Assembly: GCF_019145375.1 (NCBI RefSeq)
Contig: NZ_JAHSTX010000001.1
Coordinates: 3,807,501-3,871,500, forward strand
Length of the DNA: 64,000 nucleotides
Source of the DNA: Pseudomonas triticicola
GTDB taxonomy: Bacteria > Pseudomonadota > Gammaproteobacteria > Pseudomonadales > Pseudomonadaceae
Direction of reading: 5' to 3'
The notes under the pieces are model-generated. The model was not told the DNA's origin. It saw nothing but the letters and a program-made list of their open reading frames with translations, and ran no database searches. Made by a program: the position numbers and the translations under genes. Shown here piece after piece: positions 51,395 through 61,436 of the stretch. Within the stretch, counting starts at the first letter, position 1. Each line of letters begins with the position of its first letter.

Positions 51395-54121
51395 ATGCGC
51401 GCCCCCACCGCAGCCCACGACTTGCCGGACCACCTCGGCGCGCCGCCGATCGGCCTGCATTTTTATCTGGATGGCAACGGCGCCGTGTTGCAGATCGCCG
51501 GCCCGCTGCGGCATTTGCTCGCCCAGCACAAACCTCAGGGTCAGCCGCTGCCGCTCCGCGCCTATCTGCTGCCGCATAGCCTGTTGAGCGTGGAAGGTGA
51601 GCCGCGAGACTGGCAAGGGCAATTGCTTGATCTCGATTTCAGCGGCCTGAATGATCAGCCGCTGCACCTGCGCGGCTGGGTGCAGCCGCTGGAGGATGGC
51701 TGGCGATTGCAGATGCTCGACATTGCCGACCTGCTGCTCGAACGCCAGCAAGCGCGCGACCGCGACGCCTGCCAGACCCTCGCCGCGCTGGTCAGCGATC
51801 GTCTGCGCACATGCAGCCTGACGCGTCTGCCGACGGTGCTCGGCGAACAATTGCAGGCCCTCGCTCAGCGCTGGCACATCCCCTGTCTGGCGGTGGCGTT
51901 ACTCGATGAACAGGCCCAGGGCTGGCAGATTCATCAACAGTTTCGCGGCCACAATGCCCCGCAACTGTGGGAGGACGGCCAGCCGCTGGGCACGCCGCTG
52001 GACAGCCTCAACGGCAGCGCGCCGCAACGCCTCGCGGGGCCGCAGGGCCGCTATGAACACTCGCGATTGCAGGCCACGTTCGGCAACGCCAACGGTTTCG
52101 CCGTGCCCTACAGCAATGACCAGGGCGTGGTCGCCTGGCTGCTCTGCGGGTTTTATACGGTGGACAACGTGGCGCCATGGCTGACCGATCGTGACTGGCT
52201 GACCTTGGCCGGCGCGCTGGCCGGGCCGCTGCTCAGCCGCTTGCGCGAGCGACGCCATGTGCAATCGATGGAGCGCCTGGACTCGCTGCAAAACCTGCTC
52301 GGCACTGGCTGGTGGGAAATCAGTGGCGCAGAGCAGATTGAACTGGCGCCGACGCTGGCCTCGGCACTGAATCTCAGCGATCGCCTGCTGCCGGTAGAGG
52401 ACTGGCTGTTGCTGTTTCACCCCGCCGACCGCGACGAGTTGCGCAGCCGTTTGCGCGCCCTGCAATTACAAGGAGAAGCGCTGACCCTGAGCGTGCGTTT
52501 GCACCGTGCGGATGTCGGCGCAACCGCGACGTGGTACCGGATTCAGGGCCAGGTCAGCGGCACCGGTGAGCATCGGCGCCTGGTCGGATTCATGCTCGAC
52601 ATCAGCGATATCCAGAATCAACAACAGCGCGCCGCCGCCGCCCATGCGCGGCTGGATAATCTGATTGCCAGTTCACCGGCGGTGATCTACGTGCAGCGCT
52701 ACGCAGAAGGCGCGCTGATCCCGGCGTTCTTCAGCGCCAGCCTGCAACCCTTGCTGGGCTGGACGCTGGAAGATTGCGATGCAGCAACACTGGTCGAGCA
52801 CGTCCATCCCGACGACCGTGAACTGTATTTCCAGCGCAACCGCCAGTTGCTGCGCGAAGGTTCGGTGCGTGCGCGTTATCGCCTGCGTGACAGTCGCGGC
52901 GATTACCACTGGCTGCTCGATGAGGCGAAATTGCTGCGCAATGATCTCGGTCTGCCGGTCGAGGCGGTGGGCCTGTGGCTGGATGTCACCGACGCGACGC
53001 TGGCCGCCGAGCAGGTGCGGCAAAGCGAAGAGCGCTACCGGATTCTGGTCGAGGATTCGCCGGCAATGATCTGCCGATACCGCCCGGACCTGACGCTGAT
53101 CTTTGGCAACCGACCGTTGGCGACTTATCTGGAATGCACGCCGGAACAACTGCCCGGGGTTGATCTGGGTGGCTGGATGTCCGAAGAACAGCGCGGCGCG
53201 TTTGTGCAGCGCCTGAGCCAACTGACGCCGCAACAGCCAGTGAGTACAGCGGAAATCAGCCTGCAATTGCCCGGACGCGAACACGCCTGGTGGGTCTGGT
53301 CGGATCGCGGCGTGTTCGATGAGCAGGGACAGTTGATCGAAGTGCAAGCGGTTGGCCGCGACAACACCGAGGTGCGCCGCTCGCAACAGCAACTCACCCA
53401 AAGCGCGAAAATGGCCACCCTCGGCGAAATGGCTACCGGCCTTGCCCACGAGATCAACCAGCCGCTCAACGTCATGCGCATGGCCATCGTCAACGTGCTC
53501 AAGCGCCTCGGCAACGGTGATGTGCAGGTCGATTATCTGACCGACAAACTCAACCGCATCGACGCTCAGGTTCAACGCGCAGCGAAGGTGGTCGACCACA
53601 TGCGTGTATTCGGCCGGCGCTCGGAAATCGAACAACAGTTGTTCAACCCGGCCCAGGCCATCGAAGGCACCCTGTCGCTACTGGCCGAAGGCATGCGCGG
53701 CAAAGGTGTCGATCTGCGCATCAGCGAGACCGGCTTCGAGGCGCAGGTGCGCGGCTACGTCGATCAGTTGGAGCAGGTGCTGATCAACCTGATGGTCAAC
53801 GCCCGCGACGCCCTGCTCGGCAAACGCGAGGGCGACTCAACGTTCAAGCCGTGGATTTCGATCTACGCCGAGCGCGACGAGGAAAGCGTGCGCCTGTGGG
53901 TCGAGGACAATGGCGGCGGTATCGATCCGCGTTTGCTGGAGCGGATCTTCGAGCCGTTCTTCACCACCAAGCCGATTGGCGTCGGCACCGGTCTGGGCCT
54001 GTCGGTGAGCTACGGTATCATCGCCAACATGGGCGGCCAGTTGAGCGTGCGCAACTCCACGGAGGGCGCGCGGTTCTGCATCGAATTGCCGATCGCCAGC
54101 GACGATCAGATCACCAGATAG
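51395..54121 (+). CDS. pprA: sensor histidine kinase PprA
   Basis: This 908-residue cytoplasmic multi-sensor kinase has no clear membrane segment. A GAF-like region lies at about residues 130-290. Three PAS-like repeats lie at about 294-408, 418-534 and 546-665. The HisKA box is [20 protein letters not shown] (His near 685). The ATPase domain has an N box ([13 protein letters not shown]), a G box ([17 protein letters not shown]) and [17 protein letters not shown] 51395 is chosen as the first after the TadE-like stop. A much longer frame upstream reads through that gene and is not real. PprA phosphorylates PprB in P. aeruginosa. The 3' end overlaps tadG by 16 bp. Confidence 0.88.
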   Translation: MRAPTAAHDLPDHLGAPPIGLHFYLDGNGAVLQIAGPLRHLLAQHKPQGQPLPLRAYLLPHSLLSVEGEPRDWQGQLLDLDFSGLNDQPLHLRGWVQPLEDGWRLQMLDIADLLLERQQARDRDACQTLAALVSDRLRTCSLTRLPTVLGEQLQALAQRWHIPCLAVALLDEQAQGWQIHQQFRGHNAPQLWEDGQPLGTPLDSLNGSAPQRLAGPQGRYEHSRLQATFGNANGFAVPYSNDQGVVAWLLCGFYTVDNVAPWLTDRDWLTLAGALAGPLLSRLRERRHVQSMERLDSLQNLLGTGWWEISGAEQIELAPTLASALNLSDRLLPVEDWLLLFHPADRDELRSRLRALQLQGEALTLSVRLHRADVGATATWYRIQGQVSGTGEHRRLVGFMLDISDIQNQQQRAAAAHARLDNLIASSPAVIYVQRYAEGALIPAFFSASLQPLLGWTLEDCDAATLVEHVHPDDRELYFQRNRQLLREGSVRARYRLRDSRGDYHWLLDEAKLLRNDLGLPVEAVGLWLDVTDATLAAEQVRQSEERYRILVEDSPAMICRYRPDLTLIFGNRPLATYLECTPEQLPGVDLGGWMSEEQRGAFVQRLSQLTPQQPVSTAEISLQLPGREHAWWVWSDRGVFDEQGQLIEVQAVGRDNTEVRRSQQQLTQSAKMATLGEMATGLAHEINQPLNVMRMAIVNVLKRLGNGDVQVDYLTDKLNRIDAQVQRAAKVVDHMRVFGRRSEIEQQLFNPAQAIEGTLSLLAEGMRGKGVDLRISETGFEAQVRGYVDQLEQVLINLMVNARDALLGKREGDSTFKPWISIYAERDEESVRLWVEDNGGGIDPRLLERIFEPFFTTKPIGVGTGLGLSVSYGIIANMGGQLSVRNSTEGARFCIELPIASDDQITR

Positions 54122-56103
54122 GCCTTGCCGGTCTGCCCGCAGGTCATGTTGGCGCCCACCTCGGTGTTCATCAGATTGATGCCCAGGCCTTTGAGCAAAT
54201 TGTTCAACAACGGGTCGAGCAAGGGACTGATCAAACCGGTGACCACTGGCAACAAGCGGTTGCTGACGTCGCTGATCAACGAAGCCACACCGGTGACGAC
54301 AGCGCCCAGCGGGTTGCTGCCCACGGGTTTGTAGACGATCAGGTTGATGCCCGACAGGGTGTTCGCCAGGCTGCCGACGATGTTGCTGGTCGGCGCGGCC
54401 GGTAGCACGCTGGGCGGCAGTTTCAGATTGGCCGGGGTGGCGAAGGGTGTGGTGCTGGAGAACAGCAGATTCTGCGTGGTCTGCGCGACGCTGGTGTCGA
54501 GTTTGATGGCGATGCCGCCGGCGCCGTATTGCACGTGGGAGGCGGCATCGCAACTGCCGATGCCGAGAATCCTGTGGCAGGTGATGATGCCGAGATCGAC
54601 CAGCGGCAGCGGCGCCACCGTTGGTTCGGCGACTGAAGAGAACGCCGCGACAGGATCGATCTTGCCGAGTTTGAGATCAGCCAGAGAAGTCGTGGTGGCG
54701 GCAGTCAGGCTTTTGCTGTCGGTATCGCCGGTCGGGCAGCGATAATCGGTGACATAGCTTTTCGCCCCGCCGGCATCCAGCGCGATGTCGATCTGCGGTG
54801 AGGGCAGCAGCTTCGGATCGAGCTGTTGGCAACCGGCACCCAACAGGCAGAACACTGAATTGAGCGTGTCCACCAAGTTCAGGCTCAACAGCGCATTGAG
54901 CGTCGGCGTCAGCGTACCGACCAGGCCCAGCACCGCATTGGTCAGCCCCGTCACCCCCGTGAGCACCGGCAGATTCACCGACAGCAGCGTGCGCACCTGC
55001 GCAGTGCGCACATAAATTCGGTCCGGTCCCAACGGATCGGCCCTGGCCCGCGCCGGATCGCCAATCGCCGAGAACTGCGGCGGTTCGATCACCTTCACCC
55101 GTACCGTGACACCGGCCAGCCCCAGCACGTTGACCGGCAAGGTCGCCGCCACCGCGCTCTTGCTGTTGGCCAGTTGCACCACGCCCTGCACCAGTTGCAG
55201 CAATTGCAGATTGGCATCCAGCCCCGCCGCCGTGGTGCCGGTCTGCAGCTGCAGGATCTCGCCGAGTCTGACCGGTGCTGCGTTGCTCGCGGCGACCTGC
55301 AACTGGCCCAGCGCGGTAACCACTTGCGCGGTCGCACCGTTGAGCTGCACCACCGTCGCTGCGGCCTGAATCAGCTGCGTCACGGTCGCTTGGGTGTTGA
55401 GCAATTGCGTGTAGTTGCCGGCGCCGACGTTGAGGTCGATGGCAAGTTGATCGAGGTATTTGAGCAGGTTGATATCGGTGTGCAGCAAGCCGTCCCAGCC
55501 CACCGCCGAGAGGTTGACGTTGCCGCCGAGCAACCCGGAAAACAGCGGATTGAGAATGTTCGACTGCGCCGTGTCGATGCTGGCGAGGGTGCTGCGGATA
55601 TTGAGTTGGGCGACGGTTGGCTGCGGTTTGGCGGCTACTGCCGACGCATTGAGCGTGGTATTGAGGCTGACCGGCGTGGCACTGAACAGCGCCTGTACAC
55701 CGCCGGCGAAACTGCTGGTGACCGTACGACTGGCGGCGACCTTGACTGCGCTTGATTGCGTGGCATCGACGGTGAAACTGCGCACACCACTGGCGGCGGT
55801 GGCCAGCGTGCCGCAGGTGGTCGCGAGCGTATTGGCGGCATCGACCACGTAACCATTGCGCAGCGCACTTTGCCCGGCATAACTGGCGGCGGTCAGCCCG
55901 GGCAGGCAATTGCCGCCGCGACTGACCGCTTCGAGGGCGGCGGTATCCACCACCCGCTGCAATTTGCGCTGTTCCATGTACAGGCGGCCGCTGTCGACCA
56001 CCAGCAACATCATCACCAGCGCCAGACTCAGAGTGGCGGCTGCCATCAAGCCGATCGCCCCGCGTTGCCGGGCCGGGCCGTTGCCTTGCGATCCTGGCGA
56101 CAT
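54106..56103 (-). CDS. tadG: Tad pilus protein TadG
   Basis: This 665-residue protein has an N-terminal TadE/TadG-like segment, RQRGAIGLMAAATLSLALVM, with one membrane helix followed by QRKLQRVVDTAALEAVSRGG. The long periplasmic body is rich in Thr, Ala, Leu and Val, with a few Cys (NCLPG, CLLGAGCQQ, TCHRILGIGSC). AAGGAG precedes the ATG. In P. aeruginosa tadG lies beside pprB. Here it is at the far end, convergent with pprA. TadG is needed for pilus function, with an unclear mechanism. Confidence 0.87.
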   Translation of the reverse strand: MSPGSQGNGPARQRGAIGLMAAATLSLALVMMLLVVDSGRLYMEQRKLQRVVDTAALEAVSRGGNCLPGLTAASYAGQSALRNGYVVDAANTLATTCGTLATAASGVRSFTVDATQSSAVKVAASRTVTSSFAGGVQALFSATPVSLNTTLNASAVAAKPQPTVAQLNIRSTLASIDTAQSNILNPLFSGLLGGNVNLSAVGWDGLLHTDINLLKYLDQLAIDLNVGAGNYTQLLNTQATVTQLIQAAATVVQLNGATAQVVTALGQLQVAASNAAPVRLGEILQLQTGTTAAGLDANLQLLQLVQGVVQLANSKSAVAATLPVNVLGLAGVTVRVKVIEPPQFSAIGDPARARADPLGPDRIYVRTAQVRTLLSVNLPVLTGVTGLTNAVLGLVGTLTPTLNALLSLNLVDTLNSVFCLLGAGCQQLDPKLLPSPQIDIALDAGGAKSYVTDYRCPTGDTDSKSLTAATTTSLADLKLGKIDPVAAFSSVAEPTVAPLPLVDLGIITCHRILGIGSCDAASHVQYGAGGIAIKLDTSVAQTTQNLLFSSTTPFATPANLKLPPSVLPAAPTSNIVGSLANTLSGINLIVYKPVGSNPLGAVVTGVASLISDVSNRLLPVVTGLISPLLDPLLNNLLKGLGINLMNTEVGANMTCGQTGKAYLVI

Positions 56104-56215
56104 GGCGCACTCCTTTGCCGGCGCAGTGCCGAGCGCTACCTCCGTTAATGAAAAGGAGTGTAGACGCGGTCGGTCGAGACTGCTGGCGTCGCGCCATTCA
56201 TGTCACCACCGCCAC

Positions 56216-56304
56216 GGTGGGAGCGAGCCTGCTCGCGAAAGCGTCGTGCCAGAGGATTCAATGCTGCATGACACACCGTCTTCGCGAGCAGGCTCGCTCC
56301 CACA
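56216..56304. repeat. REP inverted pair
   Basis: The arms at 56216-56239 and 56281-56304 lie between the tadG start and a DUF4136 lipoprotein gene. The first arm has a changed outer base (GGTGGG). Confidence 0.85.
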
Positions 56305-56323
56305 GGAAACGGTTCAGAGCGGT

Positions 56324-56881
56324 TCAACGCGGTGGATAGTTGGCCAGGATCCTTGCGACGGTCTCGCGAATGGCATTGCTGCGGTCAGCCGGATTCGGGC
56401 GGTTGCTGAGCATTTGCTCATCGCTGCCACGCCAGACCAGTTTGCCGTCCTTGCCGTCGAGCAGGTCGATCTGAATGGTCGCGACCTTGTAGGTGATGTT
56501 GCGCGTTTCGTTGTACATCGGTGCGCCCCAGTAGCCATTCCACGGGCCGCCCCAACCGCCGCCGTAATTGGTCGTCACCTGCTGCTGCCGGTCCTCGACG
56601 ATCAGGTAGGTCTGCACGCTCAGATCACCCTTGCCGCCGCCGGCAGCCGGGCGCAAACCGCGCTGATCGAGTTGATCGGCCACCGCCTGGCGGATGCGCT
56701 GTTCGGTGAGGTCGCTTTTGATGCGCGGATCATCGGGGCGATATTGCAGGGCCGGGTCTTTCCAGCTCCAGCTGCGATAAGCGGCAAAGTCGCGGCTGGC
56801 GTCGAAATCGTGATTGACCTGATTGGCGGCGCAGGCACTGAGCAGCGCGGCAACAGCGAGTAGAGCGAGACGGCGGAACAT
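56324..56881 (-). CDS. DUF4136 lipoprotein (copy 1)
   Basis: This 185-residue lipoprotein has the lipobox LLSAC (Cys17, Ala +2). The DUF4136-type domain includes [33 protein letters not shown] and VATIQIDLLDGKDGKLVWRG. A Gly/Tyr/Trp-rich loop (YGGGWGGPWNGYWG) lies in the middle. The function of the family is unknown. It follows a paralogous gene, 41 bp after its stop. Confidence 0.85.
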   Translation of the reverse strand: MFRRLALLAVAALLSACAANQVNHDFDASRDFAAYRSWSWKDPALQYRPDDPRIKSDLTEQRIRQAVADQLDQRGLRPAAGGGKGDLSVQTYLIVEDRQQQVTTNYGGGWGGPWNGYWGAPMYNETRNITYKVATIQIDLLDGKDGKLVWRGSDEQMLSNRPNPADRSNAIRETVARILANYPPR

Positions 56882-56922
56882 GATTTTTCTCCGGGTGAAG
56901 ACATGAACCTGCTGACACGACG

Positions 56923-57534
56923 TCAGCTGGGAGGATACGCCGCCATGGCTTTTTCCACAGCCTCGCGGATCGCATCGGCGCGTTCGATCTGATTGCCCTG
57001 GGTGCCGGTCTCGGCGCTGGCGCTCCACACTGGCTGACCATTGCCGGCATCGAACAGATCGACCCGCACCACTACGACCTGCTCCTGATAAGTGCGCATG
57101 ACCGGCACGCTGTTGTACATGCCGTAACCGCGACCATAACGATCATAGCCGCCGTATCCACCGTAGTAGCCGTAATCATCGCGAACCTGACGCAAACGGG
57201 TTTCCAGACGCAGGTCGGCGCTGACCAGCAGGTCAGCCGGGCGGTTGTCGCGCATCGGCCGCAAGCCGCGTTGGTCGAGGGCGTTGCTGACCGCCTCGGC
57301 CACTTGCGCCGAGTCAGCCCACGCCGTGCCCGGCGGCAACTGCCCGTCGCGCCAGGCCCAATTGCGGTAGCGCCCGTAATCACGCGGCGGCGCCGGGTAG
57401 GCGCTGCGGTCGAAGGTGGTGGCGGCTTGCGGCGGTGCCGGCGGCAACGGCCGTGACTGGGCCACGTAGGGGTTGCTGCCTTGGCAAGCGGCCAACCCCA
57501 GACTTATCAGCAATAACCCGCATCGAGCTTTCAT
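56923..57534 (-). CDS. DUF4136 lipoprotein (copy 2)
   Basis: This 203-residue lipoprotein has the lipobox GLAAC (Cys17, Gln +2). It shares with copy 1 the Y-x-NWAWRDG pattern, the segment [19 protein letters not shown] and [19 protein letters not shown]. It has a Tyr/Gly-rich loop ([18 protein letters not shown]). The two probably arose by tandem duplication. It lies directly downstream of cmoM (12 bp). Confidence 0.85.
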   Translation of the reverse strand: MKARCGLLLISLGLAACQGSNPYVAQSRPLPPAPPQAATTFDRSAYPAPPRDYGRYRNWAWRDGQLPPGTAWADSAQVAEAVSNALDQRGLRPMRDNRPADLLVSADLRLETRLRQVRDDYGYYGGYGGYDRYGRGYGMYNSVPVMRTYQEQVVVVRVDLFDAGNGQPVWSASAETGTQGNQIERADAIREAVEKAMAAYPPS

Positions 57535-57546
57535 GTCGCGCTCCGC

Positions 57547-58296
57547 TCAGATCGGCCGGCAGATCCAGTGCAAGTAACGCCCAAGCCCGGCGAAGCCTGG
57601 GTGACGACGGTGCGCGAGTTCCATTTCCAACAAGTCCGCCAGTTCGGCGCGGGCCTGGAATTCCACCGGCATGTAATCGTGAAATACCCGTACGCCGCTT
57701 TGACTTTCGACCTGCCACATTCCAGCGAGTTGCGTTGCCAATTCCCGTGGGTCGAGAGGCTGCTGCGGGGTCAGGCTCTGTTTCTCGCCGGCCATGACGT
57801 TCTTGCGCATTTTCTTGAAATGGCCCTTGAGCAGATTGCGATAAATCAGCGCGTCACGGTTGTAGAAGGCCAGCGACAGCCAGCCGCCGGGCTTGGTCAG
57901 TTGATGCAGCACCGGCAGGATCGCATGGGGTTCGGCGAGCCATTCCAGCACGGCGTGGCAGATCACCAGATCATAGGGCTCGGTGAGCTGACCGGGCAGT
58001 TCCTGCCACGGCGCCTGAATGAATGTCGCGGTGTGTCCGGCTTCGGCAAAACGCTGGCGCGCGCCTTCGAGCATCGGTTCCGCCGGCTCGGTGAAGGTGA
58101 CGTCATGGCCGCGCTCGGCCAGCCACAGCGACATATGCCCCAGGCCCCCGCCGATATCGAGCACCCGCAGCGGCCGATCCGGCAAGGCCTCGGTCAGATC
58201 GGCCTGCAACACGGCGAGGCGAATCGCGCCTTTGGCGCCGCCGTAGATTTTTTCGGCGAAGCGCGTAGCCAACTGGTCGAAATGACGGTCGCTCAT
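57547..58296 (-). CDS. cmoM: tRNA 5-carboxymethoxyuridine methyltransferase
   Basis: This 249-residue class I SAM methyltransferase has motif I VLDIGGGLGHMSLWLAERGH, acidic motif II in VTFTEPAEPMLE, and HAVLEWLAEPHAILP followed by KPGGWLSLAFYNRDAL. The C-terminal GVRVFHDYM matches the CmoM (SmtA) family, which methylates cmo5U34 to mcmo5U in tRNA. The start overlaps the stop of the MazG-like gene. The length is normal. The call rests on segment similarity to E. coli CmoM as remembered. Confidence 0.85.
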   Translation of the reverse strand: MSDRHFDQLATRFAEKIYGGAKGAIRLAVLQADLTEALPDRPLRVLDIGGGLGHMSLWLAERGHDVTFTEPAEPMLEGARQRFAEAGHTATFIQAPWQELPGQLTEPYDLVICHAVLEWLAEPHAILPVLHQLTKPGGWLSLAFYNRDALIYRNLLKGHFKKMRKNVMAGEKQSLTPQQPLDPRELATQLAGMWQVESQSGVRVFHDYMPVEFQARAELADLLEMELAHRRHPGFAGLGRYLHWICRPI

Positions 58297-58598
58297 CAGT
58301 TGAACCGCCGTTCGCTGTCGGCGAGCTTGGCGCGCACCACTTCATTCATGTCCAGGCCCAGTTCGCTGCACAGCAGCAACAGATACAGGACGATATCGCC
58401 GACTTCCTGCCCGGCGTGGGCGAGCTTGTCCGCCGGCAACTGGCGCGACTGGTCTTCCGTCAGCCACTGGAAGATTTCCACCAGCTCGGCCATTTCCACG
58501 CTGGCGGCCATGGCGAGGTTTTTCGGGCTGTGAAATTGCCGCCAGTCATTGCGGTCACGAATGGCGTGCAGGCGTTCGGTCAGTTCAACAAGGTTCAT
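58296..58598 (-). CDS. MazG-like nucleotide pyrophosphohydrolase
   Basis: This 100-residue all-alpha NTP pyrophosphatase is of the MazG/YpjD type. The metal site is EMAELVEIFQWLTED with a later EVGDIVLYLLLLC (ExxD). Such proteins hydrolyse (d)NTPs to monophosphates for pool cleaning. AGGAG lies 7 bases before the ATG at 58598. It is translationally coupled to cmoM by overlapping stop and start codons. Confidence 0.85.
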   Translation of the reverse strand: MNLVELTERLHAIRDRNDWRQFHSPKNLAMAASVEMAELVEIFQWLTEDQSRQLPADKLAHAGQEVGDIVLYLLLLCSELGLDMNEVVRAKLADSERRFN

Positions 58599-58666
58599 CG
58601 GGCTCTCCTGAAGACGCATAGCTTCGGGGGGATGTGGGCTGAAGGCAAGCAGCGCAGATGATCAAT

Positions 58667-58753
58667 TGTGGGGCCGAGCCTGCTCGCGAAGGCGGTGGAT
58701 CATCCAGACCGGATTTGCCTGACACGCCCCCTTCGCGAGCAGGCTCGCTCCCA
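58667..58753. repeat. REP inverted pair, diverged
   Basis: The arms at 58667-58690 and 58732-58753 share the GCCTGCTCGCGAA core but differ at outer bases (GGGGCCGAG). The pair lies upstream of the mazG start in a divergent gap. Confidence 0.8.
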
Positions 58754-58843
58754 AACATGATCCGGGCAAACCTTCTATCATGCAGGGAACTCGGCCGCCC
58801 TCGGCGTGGCCCAAGGCTCAGCTCTTTCATCAGGGATGCACAC

Positions 58844-59137
58844 ATGCGTGTAGAAAGCTTTTTCGAATGGCTCGGTCAGGCACTCGGTTCGGTCATCCGT
58901 TTTATCGTCGACGGCCTCAGCGGCCTGTTCAATATGCTCAGCAATGCCGGCAGCAACTTTGTCGACGGCCTGGCGCAAACGCTGGGGATGGACACCTCGA
59001 TCATCAGCATCATCGCCCTGATCGTTGGCCTGATGCTGCTGTGGTCGGCGATCCGGGCGTTCATGAACGCATCGATCATTGCCGGGATCATCTGGTTGCT
59101 GCTGGGGTTGTGGTTGTTGAGCTGGATCATCCATTAA
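58844..59137 (+). CDS. small membrane protein of unknown function
   Basis: This 97-residue protein has an amphipathic N-terminal part (FFEWLGQALGSVIRFIVDG). Two hydrophobic segments lie near the end (IISIIALIVGLMLLWSAI and IIAGIIWLLLGLWLLSWII). No charged catalytic motif is seen. It is monocistronic and the family is not recognised. The ATG has a modest AGGGA box upstream. Confidence 0.7.
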   Translation: MRVESFFEWLGQALGSVIRFIVDGLSGLFNMLSNAGSNFVDGLAQTLGMDTSIISIIALIVGLMLLWSAIRAFMNASIIAGIIWLLLGLWLLSWIIH

Positions 59138-59149
59138 CCCACCGCCCCC

Positions 59150-59239
59150 TGTAGGCCCTCGCCTGCTCGCGATCGCGGTATGTCATTCGAAGCTTGTGTG
59201 ACTGAACGGGCGCTATCGCGAGCAGGCTCACTCCTACAG
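59150..59239. repeat. REP-like inverted pair, strongly diverged
   Basis: CTGTAGGCCCTCGCCTGC at 59150 and GCAGGCTCACTCCTACAG ending at 59239 form a degenerate pair with TGTAGG outer bases instead of TGTGGG. Confidence 0.7.
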
Positions 59240-59285
59240 TGAATTGCGTTAATCGCTACAATCCCCGCTCCCCCAAGGAGCCTGC

Positions 59286-60635
59286 ATGTCCTCTCTGATT
59301 ACCGACTGGCGCGACCGCCCGACTCACCGCAAGGTCTGGGCACTCGCCGCGCCGATGATTCTTTCCAATATCTCCGTGCCGCTGGTGGCGCTGGTCGACA
59401 GCACTGTCATCGGCCACCTGCCGCATGCCCATCAACTGGGCGCGGTGGCGGTCGGCGCCAGTCTGTACACGTTTCTCGCCTGGGCGATGGGTTTTCTGCG
59501 CATGGGCACCACCGGTTTTGCCGCGCAGGCTGCCGGGCGCAGCGATGGTGCGGCGTTGCGGCAGATTCTCTTGCAGGGCCTGTTGCTGGCACTGGGCTTG
59601 GCCGTCGTGCTCGGCGGCCTCGGCGTGCCGCTCAGCGGCGTTGCCCTGCACTTCATGCAGCCATCGGCAGAGCTGGATCAATTGACCCGGGCGTTTTTCC
59701 ACACGCGCCTGTTCGGCCTGCCCGCCGCGCTGGCGACCTATGCACTGGTCGGCTGGTTCCTCGGCACGCAGAACGCGCGGGCGCCGCTGGCGATTCTGCT
59801 GAGCACCAACCTGATCAACATCGTCCTCAATCTATGGTTCGTCATCGGCCTGGACTGGGGCGTGGTCGGCTCGGCGCGCGCTTCGGTAATCGCCGAATGG
59901 AGCGGCGCCCTGCTCGGCCTGTGGCTGACGCGCAAGGCGTTGCGCGCCTATCCGGGGCAGATCATCTGGTCGGCGCTGAGAGTCTGGCAGAGCTGGCGGC
60001 CGCTGCTGGCAGTCAACCGGGACATTTTCATCCGCAGCCTCGCCCTGCAATCGGTGTTTTTCCTGATCACCGTGCAAGGCGCGCGGCTCGGCGATGCGAC
60101 CGTAGCGGCCAACGCGCTGCTGCTCAACGGCCTGCTGCTGACGGCCCACGCACTCGACGGACTGGCGCACGCCGTTGAAGCCTTGTGCGGGCATGCCATC
60201 GGCGCAAGAGATCGCCTGGCCCTGCGCCGGTCACTGGTGGTGGCCGGCGGCTGGTCGTTGATTGCCAGCCTCGGATTCGCCGTGCTTTTTCTGCTGGCCG
60301 GGCACCTGTTCATCGAGATGCAGACCGACATCCAGAGCGTGCGCGACACGGCGTTCGTCTACCTGCCCTACCTCGCCGTGCTGCCGCTGATTGCGGTGTG
60401 GAGTTACCTGCTCGACGGCCTGTTCATCGGCGCCACCCGCGCGCGGGAAATGCGCAATGGCATGCTGCTGACGGTGTTGTTGCTCCTGCCGTTCGCCTGG
60501 TTCTTGCAAGCACTGGGCAATCACGGCCTGTGGATATCTTTCCTGCTGTTCATGGTCTTGCGCAGCCTGACCCTCGGCGCGCAAGCCCTGTGGCTGAAAC
60601 GCAGCGATGGCTGGTTCAGCGGCAAGGCTCACTGA
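59286..60635 (+). CDS. MATE-family efflux transporter, DinF-like
   Basis: This 449-residue inner-membrane exporter has twelve hydrophobic segments. Family stretches are HRKVWALAAPMILSNISVPL, VALVDSTVIGHL and NIVLNLWFVIGLDWGVVGSA. It resembles DinF, which exports oxidative or toxic compounds against Na+ or H+. An AAGGAG box lies 6 bases before the ATG. The gene is monocistronic and convergent with a DUF4123 gene, 9 bp away. Confidence 0.87.
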   Translation: MSSLITDWRDRPTHRKVWALAAPMILSNISVPLVALVDSTVIGHLPHAHQLGAVAVGASLYTFLAWAMGFLRMGTTGFAAQAAGRSDGAALRQILLQGLLLALGLAVVLGGLGVPLSGVALHFMQPSAELDQLTRAFFHTRLFGLPAALATYALVGWFLGTQNARAPLAILLSTNLINIVLNLWFVIGLDWGVVGSARASVIAEWSGALLGLWLTRKALRAYPGQIIWSALRVWQSWRPLLAVNRDIFIRSLALQSVFFLITVQGARLGDATVAANALLLNGLLLTAHALDGLAHAVEALCGHAIGARDRLALRRSLVVAGGWSLIASLGFAVLFLLAGHLFIEMQTDIQSVRDTAFVYLPYLAVLPLIAVWSYLLDGLFIGATRAREMRNGMLLTVLLLLPFAWFLQALGNHGLWISFLLFMVLRSLTLGAQALWLKRSDGWFSGKAH

Positions 60636-60644
60636 CGGCATCAG

Positions 60645-61436
60645 TCAGTCCGCCGCACCCCACTGCCGACGCAGATGATCGAGGCGCTCCTGCTGGGTCA
60701 GACCCGCCGGTGGAGCAACCAGCACCGCGCGCGGATGCAGCAGGCGCAGCCACAGCCAGCCGTCGAGCACCGCGCGATCACTGAAACCCAGCGCCAGACC
60801 CTGTTGCACATGCACAGCGATCGTCTGGTAATCGGCGCACAGGGATTGGCACCAGCGCCAGATGTGTTGTTCCAGCAGACAGGTTTGCAGGCGCTCACGC
60901 TGGCGCCGGGTCAGGCTTTCTTCGATGCCCAGCGGTTCGACGAGCAGGCCGGGATTGCGCAGCTGTTGCCAGCCCTGACTGCCGATGGCGCGGTCAGCCC
61001 AGGTACCCCCAAACCAGCGCAACTGGCGGATTGGCCCGAGCCAGCGACTCAGTTGCGCGGCATCGCAGGCATCGAAGAAATAGCTGGCGGTCTGCCGGTT
61101 GTAATAGCTGAGCAAGGCCCGGTGATTCAAGCCGAATGAGACGGTGAGCATGCGTTGCAAGTGGCTGATCAGCTGCTGCGCCGGTATTTCGCAGCTCAGC
61201 AGCAGCCCGCGCCAAGTGTCCGGATCGCGCAGGCACAAGGCGGTCAATGCCGGATTCTCACGCAAGTCGACAAGAACCGGGCCGTGCTCGCTGACCGGTT
61301 GAAATTCGGTACCGTCGAACAACCGGTGCCGCTGCACATCGGCAAAGCCCTGCCGCAACGTCAGCAGGGCGCGTGACGCGTCAGGGGTATCGAGTAACAG
61401 CCATTGCGCCATAGGCTCAAGCGCCGCGCCGCTCAT
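60645..61436 (-). CDS. DUF4123 protein, type VI effector adaptor
   Basis: This 263-residue protein begins MSGAALEPMAQWLLLDTPDA. It carries the DUF4123 pattern (LVDLRENPALTALCL, RYYN-like LSYYNRQTASYFFDAC, WFGGTW). Such Tap/TEC proteins load effectors onto VgrG. Its start overlaps the vgrG stop (ATGA), so they are coupled. The gene is not followed by an effector gene on the same strand, which is unusual for this adaptor. Confidence 0.82.
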   Translation of the reverse strand: MSGAALEPMAQWLLLDTPDASRALLTLRQGFADVQRHRLFDGTEFQPVSEHGPVLVDLRENPALTALCLRDPDTWRGLLLSCEIPAQQLISHLQRMLTVSFGLNHRALLSYYNRQTASYFFDACDAAQLSRWLGPIRQLRWFGGTWADRAIGSQGWQQLRNPGLLVEPLGIEESLTRRQRERLQTCLLEQHIWRWCQSLCADYQTIAVHVQQGLALGFSDRAVLDGWLWLRLLHPRAVLVAPPAGLTQQERLDHLRRQWGAAD

